64,000 nt of DNA. It comes from Flavobacterium terrigena. GTDB lineage: Bacteria > Bacteroidota > Bacteroidia > Flavobacteriales > Flavobacteriaceae. Made by a program: the position numbers and the translations under genes. Position 1 is the stretch's first letter. Each line of letters begins with the position of its first letter. The notes beneath the pieces are model-generated. The model had not been told where the DNA came from. It searched no databases and saw only the letters and a program-made list of their open reading frames with translations. The stretch is taken from the NCBI RefSeq assembly GCF_900108955.1, contig NZ_FNYA01000009.1, forward strand, positions 17,187 to 81,186. Reading direction: 5' to 3'. Positions 17,737 to 29,523 of the stretch are shown piece after piece.

Positions 17737-20700
17737 ATGAATATTTTAACAAAGATATCCTTATTATTACTTTTTGTTTCACAAAGTACTATTGCTCAGC
17801 AATCTGCAGTATGTTTAAGTCAAAATCAAGATTTCGATAAGGCGGTTCAACTATACAAAGAACAACAATTTCAAGCTTCACAAATTTTATTTGATAAGGT
17901 AAAAAGCACTTCTACTTCCGAAGAAATTATATCAGATTGTGATTATTATATTGCGAATTGTGCGATTAAAACCAATCAACAAGGCGCGGATGCTTTGATG
18001 GAATCGTTTATAGAAAATCACCCTACAAGTACAAAAAGAAATTCGGCTTATCTTGAAGTGGCTCAGTATTATTTTACTGAAGGAAATTATACACAATCGT
18101 TAAAATGGTATGAAAATATTCATGAACCAGATTTATCAGCTTCTGATTTTGAAAAAGCAAATTTTCAACGCGGATATGCCAATTTCGCTACGAAAAACAA
18201 TAAAGATGCTTCGAAATATTTGAATAAAGTTGTGAATTCTAAAGAATACGGAAATCAAGCAAAATATTACTTAGGTTATTTGGCTTATGAAGGTGATAAT
18301 TACAAGGAAGCGAATGAACTTTTCGGACAAGTCTCTGACCAAGATAAGTACAAAGAAAAAATGGGTTACTTCCAGGCGGATATGAATTTCAAATTAGGGA
18401 ATTTTCAAAAAGCCATTGATTTAGGTGAACCACAATTGAAAAAATCTTCGGCTTTAGAAAAAAGTGAATTGTCGAAAATTATTGGAGAAAGTTATTTCAA
18501 TTTAAAAAAATATGATAAAGCTTTACCATATTTACAAGCCTATAGAGGTAAAAACGGAAAATGGACAAATACTGATTATTACCAATTAGGTTATGCTTTT
18601 TACCAACAAAAAGATTACGAAAAAGCGATTACCCAATTCAATAAAATAATTGAAGGAAACGATTTTGTGGCGCAAAACGCCTATTATCATTTAGCAGAAA
18701 GTTATTTGAATACAGATAGAAAACAACAAGCATTAAACGCTTTCAAAACGGCTTCTGAAATGACTTTTGATCCTAAAATTCAAGAAGATGCAGCTTTGAA
18801 TTACACGAAATTGAGTTACGAAATTGGAAATCCATATGTTTCTACTCCGGAAATTCTAAAATCGTTTATGGATAAATATCCTGCGAATCCGAACAATCAA
18901 GAATTGAAAGGTTTGTTGATTAATTCGTACATCACATCAAAAAACTACACAGAAGCTTTGGTTTTATTGGAAAAAAATAAAACACCTGAGAACAAAGCGG
19001 CTTATCAAAAAGTGACATTTTATAGAGGTTTAGAAATCTATACAGATGGGAAATATCAAGAAGCTTATGCTTTATTCAAAAAATCGTTAACGGAAAATAA
19101 AGATGCTAAAATTACGGCTCGTGCCACTTTTTGGAAAGGGGAATGTGAATACAGTTTAGATCAATTTTCTGAAGCAGTTTTAACTTACAAACAGTTTTTA
19201 AATAGTGCTTCGGCAAGTGAAACTCCGGAAAACAAAACAGTAAATTACAACTTGGCTTATGCATATTTTAAAATTAAAGAATACGTAAATGCTATTCCGT
19301 ATTTCAATACATACATTACAAATTCAAAAGATGATAAAAACCGATTAACAGACGCGTATTTACGTTTAGGAGATTGTAATTACATTTCGTCTAAATACTG
19401 GCCAGCAATGGATGCGTATAACAAAGCTATCGAATTAAAATGTGTAGATGCAGATTATGCAGCATTTCAAAAAGGAATGAGCTACGGATTTGTAAATAAA
19501 AACGATAAGAAAATTGAAGATTTAAACAAGTTTGTATCTACGTATAAAACATCTCAATATTTAGATGATGCCATCTATGAATTAGCCAATACATACACGG
19601 TTGAAGAACAAAATGAAAAAGCGATTTCAACATTTGATATCTTAATTAATAACCATAAAAACAGTGCTTATGTTTCTAAATCAATCTTAAAACAAGGTCT
19701 GATTTATTACAACACAGATAAAGATGATGCTGCTATTACGAAGTTCAAAAAAGTAGTATCTGAATTTCCAAATTCTCCAGAATCTTTAGAAGCAGTTGCC
19801 ACAGCAAAAAGTATTTATATGGCTAACGGAAAAGTTGGAGAATATGCAACTTGGGTAAAAACACTTTCTTTTGTGGAAGTCTCTGATGCTGAATTGGATA
19901 ACGATATGTACGAATCAGCTGAGAAACAATATTTAGCTAATAATCCAAAAAAAGCTATTGAAGGTTTTACGAGTTACTTAGCACAATTTCCAAATGGATT
20001 ACACGCTTTAAAAGTGCATTTCTACTTAGCACAATTGTATTTTGCTGATAAATTAGAGAAAAATGCGATTCCACATTACGATTTTGTAATTGGAAAGCCT
20101 AGAAACGAGTTCACAGAACAAGCTTTAGTACGATTATCTGAAATTCATTTGAAAGAAAAAAATTGTGATTTAGCGATTCCGGCTTTAAAACGATTAGAAA
20201 CAGATGCTGAATATCCTCAAAATACCACTTTCGCACAATCGAATTTAATGAAGTGTTATTACGAAAAACAAGATTTTGCAAATTCTGAAATCTATTCGGA
20301 TAAAGTATTGAAAAACCCGAAAATTGAAGATAAAATCAAAAGTGATGCTCAAATTATCATTGCTCGTTCAGCGATAAAAACTAATAACGATGCTAAAGCG
20401 AAAGAAGCTTACGCAAAATTACAGAAAATTGCTAAAGGTGAATTAGCAGCCGAAGCCTTGTATTACGATGCGTATTTCAAAAACAAAGAAGGAAAATTTG
20501 ATGCTTCGAACAAAGCCGTTGAAAAATATTCTAGCACATATTCTGGATATAAATATTTCGGAGCGAAAAGTTTAGTCTTAATGGCGAAAAACTATTACGG
20601 ACTAAAAGATAGTTTCCAGGCAACTGAAATTTTACAAAGTATCATTGATAATTTTACAGAATTTCCAGATGTTGTGGCAGAATCTCAAACCGAATTAGAT

Positions 20701-20748
20701 AAGATTAAAGCCGAAGAAGCAAAAACGAATTCGTCAGTTACGAAGTAA
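17737..20748 (+). CDS. Large tetratricopeptide-repeat protein, secreted
   Basis: The 1003-residue product has a signal peptide (MNILTKISLLLLFVSQSTIAQ) and then TPR-like helical pairs along nearly its whole length. Units such as NTDYYQLGYAFYQQKDYEKA, AKYYLGYLAYEGDNYKEA and DAYLRLGDCNYISSKYWPA show the expected small/large residue pattern. It is probably a periplasmic scaffold. A TonB-receptor-like barrel gene follows 101 bases downstream; this gene pair is common in Bacteroidetes, which suggests they work together at the envelope. ATG 17737 is chosen because it starts the signal peptide. Confidence 0.85.
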   Translation: MNILTKISLLLLFVSQSTIAQQSAVCLSQNQDFDKAVQLYKEQQFQASQILFDKVKSTSTSEEIISDCDYYIANCAIKTNQQGADALMESFIENHPTSTKRNSAYLEVAQYYFTEGNYTQSLKWYENIHEPDLSASDFEKANFQRGYANFATKNNKDASKYLNKVVNSKEYGNQAKYYLGYLAYEGDNYKEANELFGQVSDQDKYKEKMGYFQADMNFKLGNFQKAIDLGEPQLKKSSALEKSELSKIIGESYFNLKKYDKALPYLQAYRGKNGKWTNTDYYQLGYAFYQQKDYEKAITQFNKIIEGNDFVAQNAYYHLAESYLNTDRKQQALNAFKTASEMTFDPKIQEDAALNYTKLSYEIGNPYVSTPEILKSFMDKYPANPNNQELKGLLINSYITSKNYTEALVLLEKNKTPENKAAYQKVTFYRGLEIYTDGKYQEAYALFKKSLTENKDAKITARATFWKGECEYSLDQFSEAVLTYKQFLNSASASETPENKTVNYNLAYAYFKIKEYVNAIPYFNTYITNSKDDKNRLTDAYLRLGDCNYISSKYWPAMDAYNKAIELKCVDADYAAFQKGMSYGFVNKNDKKIEDLNKFVSTYKTSQYLDDAIYELANTYTVEEQNEKAISTFDILINNHKNSAYVSKSILKQGLIYYNTDKDDAAITKFKKVVSEFPNSPESLEAVATAKSIYMANGKVGEYATWVKTLSFVEVSDAELDNDMYESAEKQYLANNPKKAIEGFTSYLAQFPNGLHALKVHFYLAQLYFADKLEKNAIPHYDFVIGKPRNEFTEQALVRLSEIHLKEKNCDLAIPALKRLETDAEYPQNTTFAQSNLMKCYYEKQDFANSEIYSDKVLKNPKIEDKIKSDAQIIIARSAIKTNNDAKAKEAYAKLQKIAKGELAAEALYYDAYFKNKEGKFDASNKAVEKYSSTYSGYKYFGAKSLVLMAKNYYGLKDSFQATEILQSIIDNFTEFPDVVAESQTELDKIKAEEAKTNSSVTK

Positions 20749-20798
20749 GTTAAATTACGATTTACGAATTTTGATTTATGTAGCATAAAATAAAAAAC

Positions 20799-20840
20799 AT
20801 TGCGAACCTTGCGAAAACCTTAGCGTCTTTGCGGTTAAAA
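20799..20840. repeat. Intergenic repeat (ttgcgaacc / ctttgcggtt type)
   Basis: The segment between the TPR gene and the barrel gene holds ttgcgaaccttgcgaaaacc followed by ttagcgtctttgcggtt. It shares words with 10811-10840. It is non-coding and ends 9 bases before the next start codon, so it forms most of the leader of that gene. Confidence 0.5.
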
Positions 20841-20849
20841 AAATAAAAT

Positions 20850-22592
20850 ATGAAAAAGATAATTTTTAGTATCATCGCCATTTCAGCTATTCAAGTTGGT
20901 TTTTCTCAAAAGAAAGACGAAAACATTGGTAGTGAAGTTGTAAATATTGTAAAACCTTATACACCAACCATTTCTGATGCTTTTAAAGTAAAGGAAACTC
21001 CAGCAGTAGAAGAAGAAGTTGTGGAACCAAAAATTCCAATTAAATATCAGATATTTTCTTTTCCGGTAGCGTCAACTTTTGTTCCTTCAAAAGGAAAAGC
21101 GGCTGATGTGGATAAAGAAGAATTGGAAAAAGGATTTTCTAATTATGCTTCATTAGGTGCTGGAAATTATGGAACTGTTAATGCCGAATTATTTATAGCA
21201 CATCAATTGAGTAGAACCGATTATGTTGGAGGATTATTACGTCACTTATCTTCGCAAGGTGGTATAAAAGGTTTAGTTTTAGATGATCAATATTACACAA
21301 CTGGTTTAGATTTTACTTACGGAAGTAGAACTAAAGAAATGAGTTGGAATGTCGATTTAGGTGCGAAAAACCAAGTTGTCAATTGGTACGGATTGCCAGA
21401 AAGTATCATTTTTGATGACGCAACTATTAGTTCTATCCAATCTACTCAAAGTTATAATACGATTTCGCTTGGCGGAAGAATGGAATTTAACGACGGATTG
21501 TTTAATGATGCTTCTATGCAATTCAAACGTTTTTCTGATAAATTTGGTGCGGGCGAAAATAGATTTTTTGTAAAACCAGCTTTCGATTTTGAAGTTATGG
21601 ATAGTAAAGTTAGAGCTTCTTTCGTGGTTGATTATGTTGCTGGAAATTTCAAAAAAGATTATTATAATGTGGAAGAAATGAAATACAGCAATGTAATTTT
21701 CGGAACAAAACCTAGCTTTTTATACCAACAAGATGATTTTTCTGTGCATTTAGGAGCTGGATTGTTTTATACTTCTAATAAATTCAATGGTGCTTCTGAT
21801 GGAAAATTTTTCGTATATCCAAATGTAAAAGCTTCATACCGTTTGGTGGGCGATTTAATGATTGCTTACGCTGGTGCAGAAGGAAATTTACAACAAAATT
21901 CATATGCTGATTTTGTAGATGGAAATCCGTTTGTTTCACCAACATTATATGTTGCTCCAACTGATAATTCGTATGATATTTATGTAGGAATGAAAGGGAA
22001 ATTAGCCAATGCGGTTTCTTTCAACGTTCGTGGTGGAATGAATAATGAAAAAAATAAGCCGTTTTTTGTTTCAAATGTTTATGATCCAAGTATTACGGAA
22101 AAAGAAGGTTACCATTACGGAAATTCATTTAACGTAGTTTATGATAACTTGAACACATTTAGTATTTTCGGAGAAATTAAAGCCGATTTTTCTAAGAGTG
22201 CATCATTAGCTTTAAGCGGAACATATAATACTTATAAAGTATCTAGTTTGCAGGAAGCATATAATTTACCACAATTAAAAGTGGAGTCTACATTAAACAT
22301 CGATTTCACAGAAAAATTGTATGGAGGAATGAAATTATTTTTCGTGGGAGAAAGAATGGATTTAGTTACAGTTCAAGATAAAACAATGGTAATTCCAACT
22401 TTTAATCAAGAGAAAGTAACCTTAGACAGTTATTTCGATTTAAATGCTCACATTGGCTACAAATACAATAAAAGACTGACATTTTTCTTAAAGGGAAACA
22501 ATTTAGCAAACCAACAATATCAACGTTGGGCTAATTTCCCAGTACAAGGTATTCAGTTTTTAGGTGGTGCGAGCTATAAGTTTGATTTCTAG
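20850..22592 (+). CDS. Outer-membrane beta-barrel protein, TonB-receptor-like without a clear plug
   Basis: The 580-residue product has a signal peptide (1-19), a short Glu/Pro/Lys-rich linker (residues 45-65) and a long region of alternating strands typical of outer-membrane barrels. It ends in FLGGASYKFDF, a proper C-terminal insertion strand. The last third resembles TonB-dependent receptor barrels (FFLKGNNLANQQYQRW), but no N-terminal plug motif is visible, so it may be a plugless porin-like relative. It probably shares a transcript with the TPR gene upstream. A palindromic element follows at 22640-22718. Confidence 0.82.
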   Translation: MKKIIFSIIAISAIQVGFSQKKDENIGSEVVNIVKPYTPTISDAFKVKETPAVEEEVVEPKIPIKYQIFSFPVASTFVPSKGKAADVDKEELEKGFSNYASLGAGNYGTVNAELFIAHQLSRTDYVGGLLRHLSSQGGIKGLVLDDQYYTTGLDFTYGSRTKEMSWNVDLGAKNQVVNWYGLPESIIFDDATISSIQSTQSYNTISLGGRMEFNDGLFNDASMQFKRFSDKFGAGENRFFVKPAFDFEVMDSKVRASFVVDYVAGNFKKDYYNVEEMKYSNVIFGTKPSFLYQQDDFSVHLGAGLFYTSNKFNGASDGKFFVYPNVKASYRLVGDLMIAYAGAEGNLQQNSYADFVDGNPFVSPTLYVAPTDNSYDIYVGMKGKLANAVSFNVRGGMNNEKNKPFFVSNVYDPSITEKEGYHYGNSFNVVYDNLNTFSIFGEIKADFSKSASLALSGTYNTYKVSSLQEAYNLPQLKVESTLNIDFTEKLYGGMKLFFVGERMDLVTVQDKTMVIPTFNQEKVTLDSYFDLNAHIGYKYNKRLTFFLKGNNLANQQYQRWANFPVQGIQFLGGASYKFDF

Positions 22593-22639
22593 TTTTTAAA
22601 ACTTCAACATTCAAAATTCCAAGTTGACTATTCGGAGTT

Positions 22640-22718
22640 TTGTCATTTCGACGTTAGGAGAAATCTCATAATATTAGTTACTTACTTTATGTGATTTCTC
22701 CTAACGTCGAAATGACAA
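22640..22718. repeat. Dispersed palindromic element, copy 1 (26-bp arms)
   Basis: Arms 22640-22665 and 22693-22718 are exact reverse complements around a 27-base loop. The 25 bases of each arm starting tgtcatttcg are identical to the arms at 54499-54575. The bases just inside the arms (tcataat on the left, ttatgt on the right) match the other copy only in inverted orientation, so the two copies are oriented oppositely. It can form a strong hairpin in the transcript between the barrel gene and the gene at 22749. Confidence 0.85.
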
Positions 22719-22748
22719 TTTTGCTAAAAATAAACCATAATTAAAATA

Positions 22749-23792
22749 ATGTACAAAATATTTTTATTATTACTGTTTCCAGTATTCGTTTTCGCACAAA
22801 ATATTAAAGGAAAAATTACCAATTCAAACAATGAACCCATTGCTGGTGCATCGATTTATTTAGATGGAACCACCATCGGAACTTCATCTGATTCTGAAGG
22901 TTTATTTGAAATTTCGGCTAAAAATAAATACAATACTTTATTAATTGTACGGTTTTTAGGTTACGAAGATATAATCGTATCGAATCCATACGAAAAAGAG
23001 TTTTATACGTTTGTTTTAGTTCCAAAAACCAATGAGATTGAAACGGTTCTTATTGTAAAAGATGGTTTCACCAGAAAGCAAAAACTGCAATTGTTTAGAG
23101 AGCAATTTTTAGGAACAACCAAATATGGTAAAGCCTGTAAAATACTAAACGAAGATGCTATTGATTTTAATTATGATTTAGATACTTTTCTTTTCACGGC
23201 TACAAGTTCAGAGCCTATAAAAATTGAAAATCCTCAACTAGGTTATTTAATTGAATTTGATTTACATGATTTTTATGTAAAATTTAGTTTTAAAACGATA
23301 AAATCGGCTTATGCCATACAAAGTATGTTTTTAGGAACGGTTAGATATACTGATGTAAGTACTGATGAAAAAATCATTAAAAATAGAAACGATGTGTATT
23401 TCGGATCTTCGATGCATTTTTTTAAAAATATTATTGATAATTCATGGTCTTCAAAAAATTTCATTTTATATGAAGGAAAATTTAGTGTTAATGCTAATAA
23501 TTATTTTAAAGTCGTAAAGTCTAACGATTTGTATGAAGTTACCGTGTCGCCAACAATTAAACCAGAATTAAATTTAGGAAGTATTAAAAATGATGGTTTT
23601 TATGCCGATTTTAATCTTTTATTTGATAAAAAACGACAATCCAGAGTGATTTTTAAGACAAAAACCTTCTTTATTGACAATTTTGGAAATAACACAGATA
23701 AAGAACAAATTATTTTTGGTGGCGATATCGGTCAGCAAAAAGTTGGAAATACATTACCTTTGAATTTTGAGCCAGAAATGGCTGTAAAATAA
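22749..23792 (+). CDS. CarboxypepD_reg-like domain protein, secreted
   Basis: The 347-residue product has a signal peptide (MYKIFLLLLFPVFVFAQ) followed by a CarboxypepD_reg-like beta-sandwich (about residues 18-105; IKGKITNSNNEPIAGASIYL). In TonB-dependent receptors this domain is N-terminal to a plug and barrel; here the remaining 240 residues show neither. The C-terminal part has mixed strands and no recognised motif. It is probably a periplasmic or surface-attached protein. Similar stand-alone proteins are common in Flavobacteriaceae, but their role is unclear. The next gene starts 35 bases on. Confidence 0.75.
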   Translation: MYKIFLLLLFPVFVFAQNIKGKITNSNNEPIAGASIYLDGTTIGTSSDSEGLFEISAKNKYNTLLIVRFLGYEDIIVSNPYEKEFYTFVLVPKTNEIETVLIVKDGFTRKQKLQLFREQFLGTTKYGKACKILNEDAIDFNYDLDTFLFTATSSEPIKIENPQLGYLIEFDLHDFYVKFSFKTIKSAYAIQSMFLGTVRYTDVSTDEKIIKNRNDVYFGSSMHFFKNIIDNSWSSKNFILYEGKFSVNANNYFKVVKSNDLYEVTVSPTIKPELNLGSIKNDGFYADFNLLFDKKRQSRVIFKTKTFFIDNFGNNTDKEQIIFGGDIGQQKVGNTLPLNFEPEMAVK

Positions 23793-23827
23793 AATCAGGA
23801 AAATCCATTTATCTTCGAATCTATCCA

Positions 23828-24280
23828 ATGCAAAATTTCAAACAAAAAATACTTTCTCAATATCAAATATTACTTCAAGATAAGATAGATATTTATCAGG
23901 ATTTAATTAATTCTTTAACAGAAGACGCACAAAATGATGCCAAATCTTCAGCAGGAGATAAGCACGAAACTACTTTGTCTAAATTACATATCGAACAAGA
24001 GAAAATTGCCAATAAACTAAAAGAAGCTTTAGAACAACAAGCTATTTTGTTGAAATTAGATATTGAGCAAATTTCTAATAATGTTGTATTAGGAAGTTTA
24101 GTAAAAACCAACCATTTAACCGTTTTCGTAAGTACAGCTTTACCAAAAATTACCATTGACAATCAGACAGTTTTTGCCATTTCTCCACAATCTCCGTTGG
24201 GAATACAATTGATGCATAAAACCATTAATTCCGAGTTTCCTGTCAACACTGTGACTTATAAAATTTTAGAGATATTTTAA
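23828..24280 (+). CDS. Small coiled-coil protein with GreA/GreB-C-like tail
   Basis: The 150-residue cytoplasmic protein has an N-terminal charged helical region (residues 1-80) that can form a coiled coil. The C-terminal half (about 85-150) has the pattern of the GreA/GreB C-terminal domain: NVVLGSLVKTNHLTVFVS, then FAISPQSPLGIQLMHK and a closing VTYKILEIF strand. The SPLG motif is the most telling part. Gre factors bind RNA polymerase and rescue stalled complexes; whether this protein does so is inference. I recall some related proteins carrying a 3-oxoacyl-ACP synthase name in public annotation, which nothing here supports. Confidence 0.7.
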   Translation: MQNFKQKILSQYQILLQDKIDIYQDLINSLTEDAQNDAKSSAGDKHETTLSKLHIEQEKIANKLKEALEQQAILLKLDIEQISNNVVLGSLVKTNHLTVFVSTALPKITIDNQTVFAISPQSPLGIQLMHKTINSEFPVNTVTYKILEIF

Positions 24281-24330
24281 GATTTTAATTCAAAACAAGT
24301 TCAAATAAACAATTACGCATTTACTTTTTA

Positions 24331-24364
24331 TTCTTCGTGACTTTGTGTCTTCGTGGTAAAATTT
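24331..24364. repeat. Intergenic repeat (cgtgactttgtgtcttcgtgg type)
   Basis: The stretch ttcttcgtgactttgtgtct and the following tcgtggtaaa resemble the ctttgcgg words at 10811 and 20799 in a diverged form. It is non-coding and lies between the Gre-like gene and asnB. Confidence 0.4.
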
Positions 24365-24461
24365 ATAATTGTAAGTAAACCTTCATTATTTTTCCGTTTT
24401 AGTTTATTATTTATTTAAAAAATAAGTTTTTGGTTTAAAAATTAAATCAAAATAGCATATT

Positions 24462-24469
24462 TAGTTTTG
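24462..24469 (+). promoter_or_regulatory. -7 promoter box TAGTTTTG before asnB
   Basis: The box matches TAnnTTTG and lies 56 bases upstream of ATG 24526. No -33 element with good spacing is seen, so support is limited. Confidence 0.35.
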
Positions 24470-24525
24470 TTAATAAACTTTATACCTCAATTTTGCTTCA
24501 AGAAATAAATATAAATATAAAAACT

Positions 24526-26142
24526 ATGTGCGGAATATTAGCCATTATTGGAAAAGGTAAAGACGAAGAATTAGTAAAACAATTATCTAAACGTATGAGT
24601 CATCGCGGACCAGATGAAAGCGATATTCATATAACGGAACAAGGGCATTTTTTAGCTCATGAGCGTTTGTCGATTGTTGATTTACATACAGGAATTCAAC
24701 CTATTCAAGGAACTTCTACAGCTTGGATGATTCATAATGGTGAAATATACAATCATCAAAACTTACGTGATACAATTTTAAGAGGTCATACATTCAGAAC
24801 AACATCTGATTCGGAAGTTATTGTACACTTATATGAAGAATTTGGATACGATTTCTGTAACCTTTTAGATGGAATGTTTGCTTTTGTGGTCATTGATGGC
24901 GATGATTATATCGCAGCTCGTGATCCGCTTGGAATTAAACCATTATATTACGGAATTGATGAGCGTGGTAGAAAATATTTTTCTTCAGAAATGAAAACTA
25001 TTGCCGACCAATGTGTTACATTTTCAACATTTCCTCCGGGTCATATTTATACTGAAGAAACTGGATTTGTAAAATATTACCAACCAGAATGGGAAGATGC
25101 TTCTAAAGCAGTGGAAGATGTAGATTATGAGGCAATTAGAAAATCGTTAACTCAAGCTGTTCAAAAACGTTTAATGGCCGATGTTCCTTTTGGAGTATTG
25201 CTTTCTGGTGGATTAGATTCGTCTTTAACATCGTCAATTGCGTGCAGATTATTAGAAGGAACTGGACAAAAAATTCATTCGTTTTCTATTGGTTTAGATG
25301 CCGATTCTCCTGATACAAAAGCAGCTAGAAAAGTAGCTGAATTTATTGGAACTGAACACCACGAAATTCATTTCACAATTGAACAAGGAATTGAGATTTT
25401 AGAAAAATTAATATGGCATTTAGAAACCTATGATGTGACGTCTATTCGTGCAAGTACACCCATGTATTTCTTATCTAAAGCAATTACAGAACAAGGTGTA
25501 AAAATGGTTTTATCTGGCGAAGGTGCTGATGAGGTTTTTGGTGGGTATTTGTATTTTAGAAATGCACCAAGTGCAGAAGAATTTCAACAAGAAACAATTG
25601 ATAGAGTTCAAAAATTATTTACGGCCGATTTATTACGTGCTGACAAATCGACAATGGCACACGGTTTAGAAGCTCGTGTTCCCTTTTTAGATAAAGAGTT
25701 TTTAGAATTAGCAATCAAAATCAAACCAGAAGAAAAACAGCCAAAAACATATGATGGTGTTGAGAAATACATTTTAAGAAAAGCTTTTGATACGCCGAAA
25801 AAGCCATATTTACCAGAGGAAGTTTTATGGCGTCAAAAAGAACAATTTTCAGATGGAGTTGGATACAACTGGATTGATACGTTAATTGAATATTGTACGT
25901 CTCAAGTTACAGATGCTGATTTTGAAACTGCAAAAGAGTTATTTCCATATAACACACCAACAACAAAAGAAGCGTTTTTCTATAGAAGAATTTTTCATAA
26001 ATTTTATCCACAAACAAGTGCGGCTGAAACGGTTAGAAAATGGATTCCGAAATGGCAAGAAAACCAAGATCCAAGCGGAAGAGCAAATGCAGCTCACGTG
26101 AAAGCAGATGTTTTAATTGCTTCGGAAACAGAAAAAGTTTAA
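24526..26142 (+). CDS. asnB: Glutamine-hydrolysing asparagine synthetase B
   Basis: The 538-residue enzyme makes asparagine from aspartate, glutamine and ATP. The start MCGILAIIG places Cys2 as the nucleophile of the class II glutaminase domain (1-190; DGMFAFVVIDGDDYIAARDP). The synthetase domain (about 200-520) has the ATP pyrophosphatase motif LLSGGLDSSL and the SGEGADEVFGGYLYF region. Length is close to that of E. coli AsnB. The 11 extra in-frame residues from 24493 are rejected because they would bury Cys2. The gene stands alone, with weak terminator-like sequence after it. Confidence 0.95.
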   Translation: MCGILAIIGKGKDEELVKQLSKRMSHRGPDESDIHITEQGHFLAHERLSIVDLHTGIQPIQGTSTAWMIHNGEIYNHQNLRDTILRGHTFRTTSDSEVIVHLYEEFGYDFCNLLDGMFAFVVIDGDDYIAARDPLGIKPLYYGIDERGRKYFSSEMKTIADQCVTFSTFPPGHIYTEETGFVKYYQPEWEDASKAVEDVDYEAIRKSLTQAVQKRLMADVPFGVLLSGGLDSSLTSSIACRLLEGTGQKIHSFSIGLDADSPDTKAARKVAEFIGTEHHEIHFTIEQGIEILEKLIWHLETYDVTSIRASTPMYFLSKAITEQGVKMVLSGEGADEVFGGYLYFRNAPSAEEFQQETIDRVQKLFTADLLRADKSTMAHGLEARVPFLDKEFLELAIKIKPEEKQPKTYDGVEKYILRKAFDTPKKPYLPEEVLWRQKEQFSDGVGYNWIDTLIEYCTSQVTDADFETAKELFPYNTPTTKEAFFYRRIFHKFYPQTSAAETVRKWIPKWQENQDPSGRANAAHVKADVLIASETEKV

Positions 26143-28458
<2,316 letters not shown>

Positions 28459-28463
28459 TATAT

Positions 28464-29471
28464 ATGAAACGTAGTTTTGCATTTTGTATCTTGTTTTTTG
28501 GATTTTCTAATTCAATACAAGCGCAAACGCCTACACAATTAGAACAAATAGGGTATCTTTTAGAAGATGCCCTTTTGTATTCGAAGCAATATCTAATTCC
28601 GGCGACAGATGGCGCAGTTTACCAAGCATCATCAGCTTGGATGAATTCTGCAAAAAAGAAGAAAGATTGGGAAATTTTAGTGGGTATACACGCTAATACG
28701 TTTAAAGTCCCAAAATCAGATAGAAGTTTTACCATTAATAATTCCGATTTTAAGTTTTTACAATTAGAAGGAACAGCAACTTCAGCTGAGGTGCCAACCG
28801 CTTTAGGAAATGACGATACTTTTGTTTTAGTTGGTGATTTAGACGGACAAGAAGTTCGATTGAAAACACCAAAAGGTGTCAATCAAGAATATATAACGTA
28901 TCCTTATTTAGATGTTGCTTTTGCTTTACCAAGTGGAACAGAAGTAATTGGACGTTTTTCGACTAAAACCAAGTTAAAAAGAGGAGATTATCAAGTGTAT
29001 GGGTTCGGATTAAAACATAATTTGAGTCAATATTTTCCTAGATTAGAAAGTAATAAAATTCATGTTTCGGCGATGTCATTTTATTCTAATGAAGATATTA
29101 GTTTTGATTTTTTAGATGTTAATACATCATTTGGAAATTTAGGAATTAACAACTTAAACGGAATTGTAGATACCTATCATTATCAATTATCGGTTTCAAA
29201 GGAAATTAAACGATTTGAAATTTTGGGAAGTTTTATCGTAAACACCAGTGATTTCAATTATATAGTTAGTGGAGAAAAAGGTGAAATTGAAAATGTACTT
29301 CCAGTTCAGCAAATAATCAATCAGTTGTTAGATACCATTCAAAAACGAAAAACCAATTATATTGGTGAAGTTGCCGTTAATTATGGCTTCAAGAATTTTA
29401 ATATTTTGAGTGCTTTTGCTTTCGGAAAGTTTATGAATTTTAATGTTGGAGTTTCTTATAAAATAAACTAA
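28464..29471 (+). CDS. Secreted protein of unknown function (DUF6588-like)
   Basis: The 335-residue product has a signal peptide (1-20, ending SIQAQ). The rest contains alternating strands (YQVYGFGLKHNLSQYFPRL, FGKFMNFNVGVSYKIN) and ends in an aromatic-rich strand, consistent with a small outer-membrane barrel or barrel-associated protein. I place it near DUF6588 from memory, which should be treated as tentative. The gene starts 5 bases behind gyrB and a strong terminator follows, so it is very likely on the gyrB transcript, an odd partner for a topoisomerase. Confidence 0.7.
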   Translation: MKRSFAFCILFFGFSNSIQAQTPTQLEQIGYLLEDALLYSKQYLIPATDGAVYQASSAWMNSAKKKKDWEILVGIHANTFKVPKSDRSFTINNSDFKFLQLEGTATSAEVPTALGNDDTFVLVGDLDGQEVRLKTPKGVNQEYITYPYLDVAFALPSGTEVIGRFSTKTKLKRGDYQVYGFGLKHNLSQYFPRLESNKIHVSAMSFYSNEDISFDFLDVNTSFGNLGINNLNGIVDTYHYQLSVSKEIKRFEILGSFIVNTSDFNYIVSGEKGEIENVLPVQQIINQLLDTIQKRKTNYIGEVAVNYGFKNFNILSAFAFGKFMNFNVGVSYKIN

Positions 29472-29472
29472 A

Positions 29473-29505
29473 AAAAAATCCCATCTTGAACGGATGGGAT
29501 TTTTT
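29473..29505. terminator. Bidirectional intrinsic terminator
   Basis: A 13-bp perfect stem (29473-29485 with 29493-29505) has an A-run on the left and a T-run on the right. It sits between two convergent genes and can serve both. Confidence 0.85.
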
Positions 29506-29523
29506 ATATCTCTTAACTTAAAA

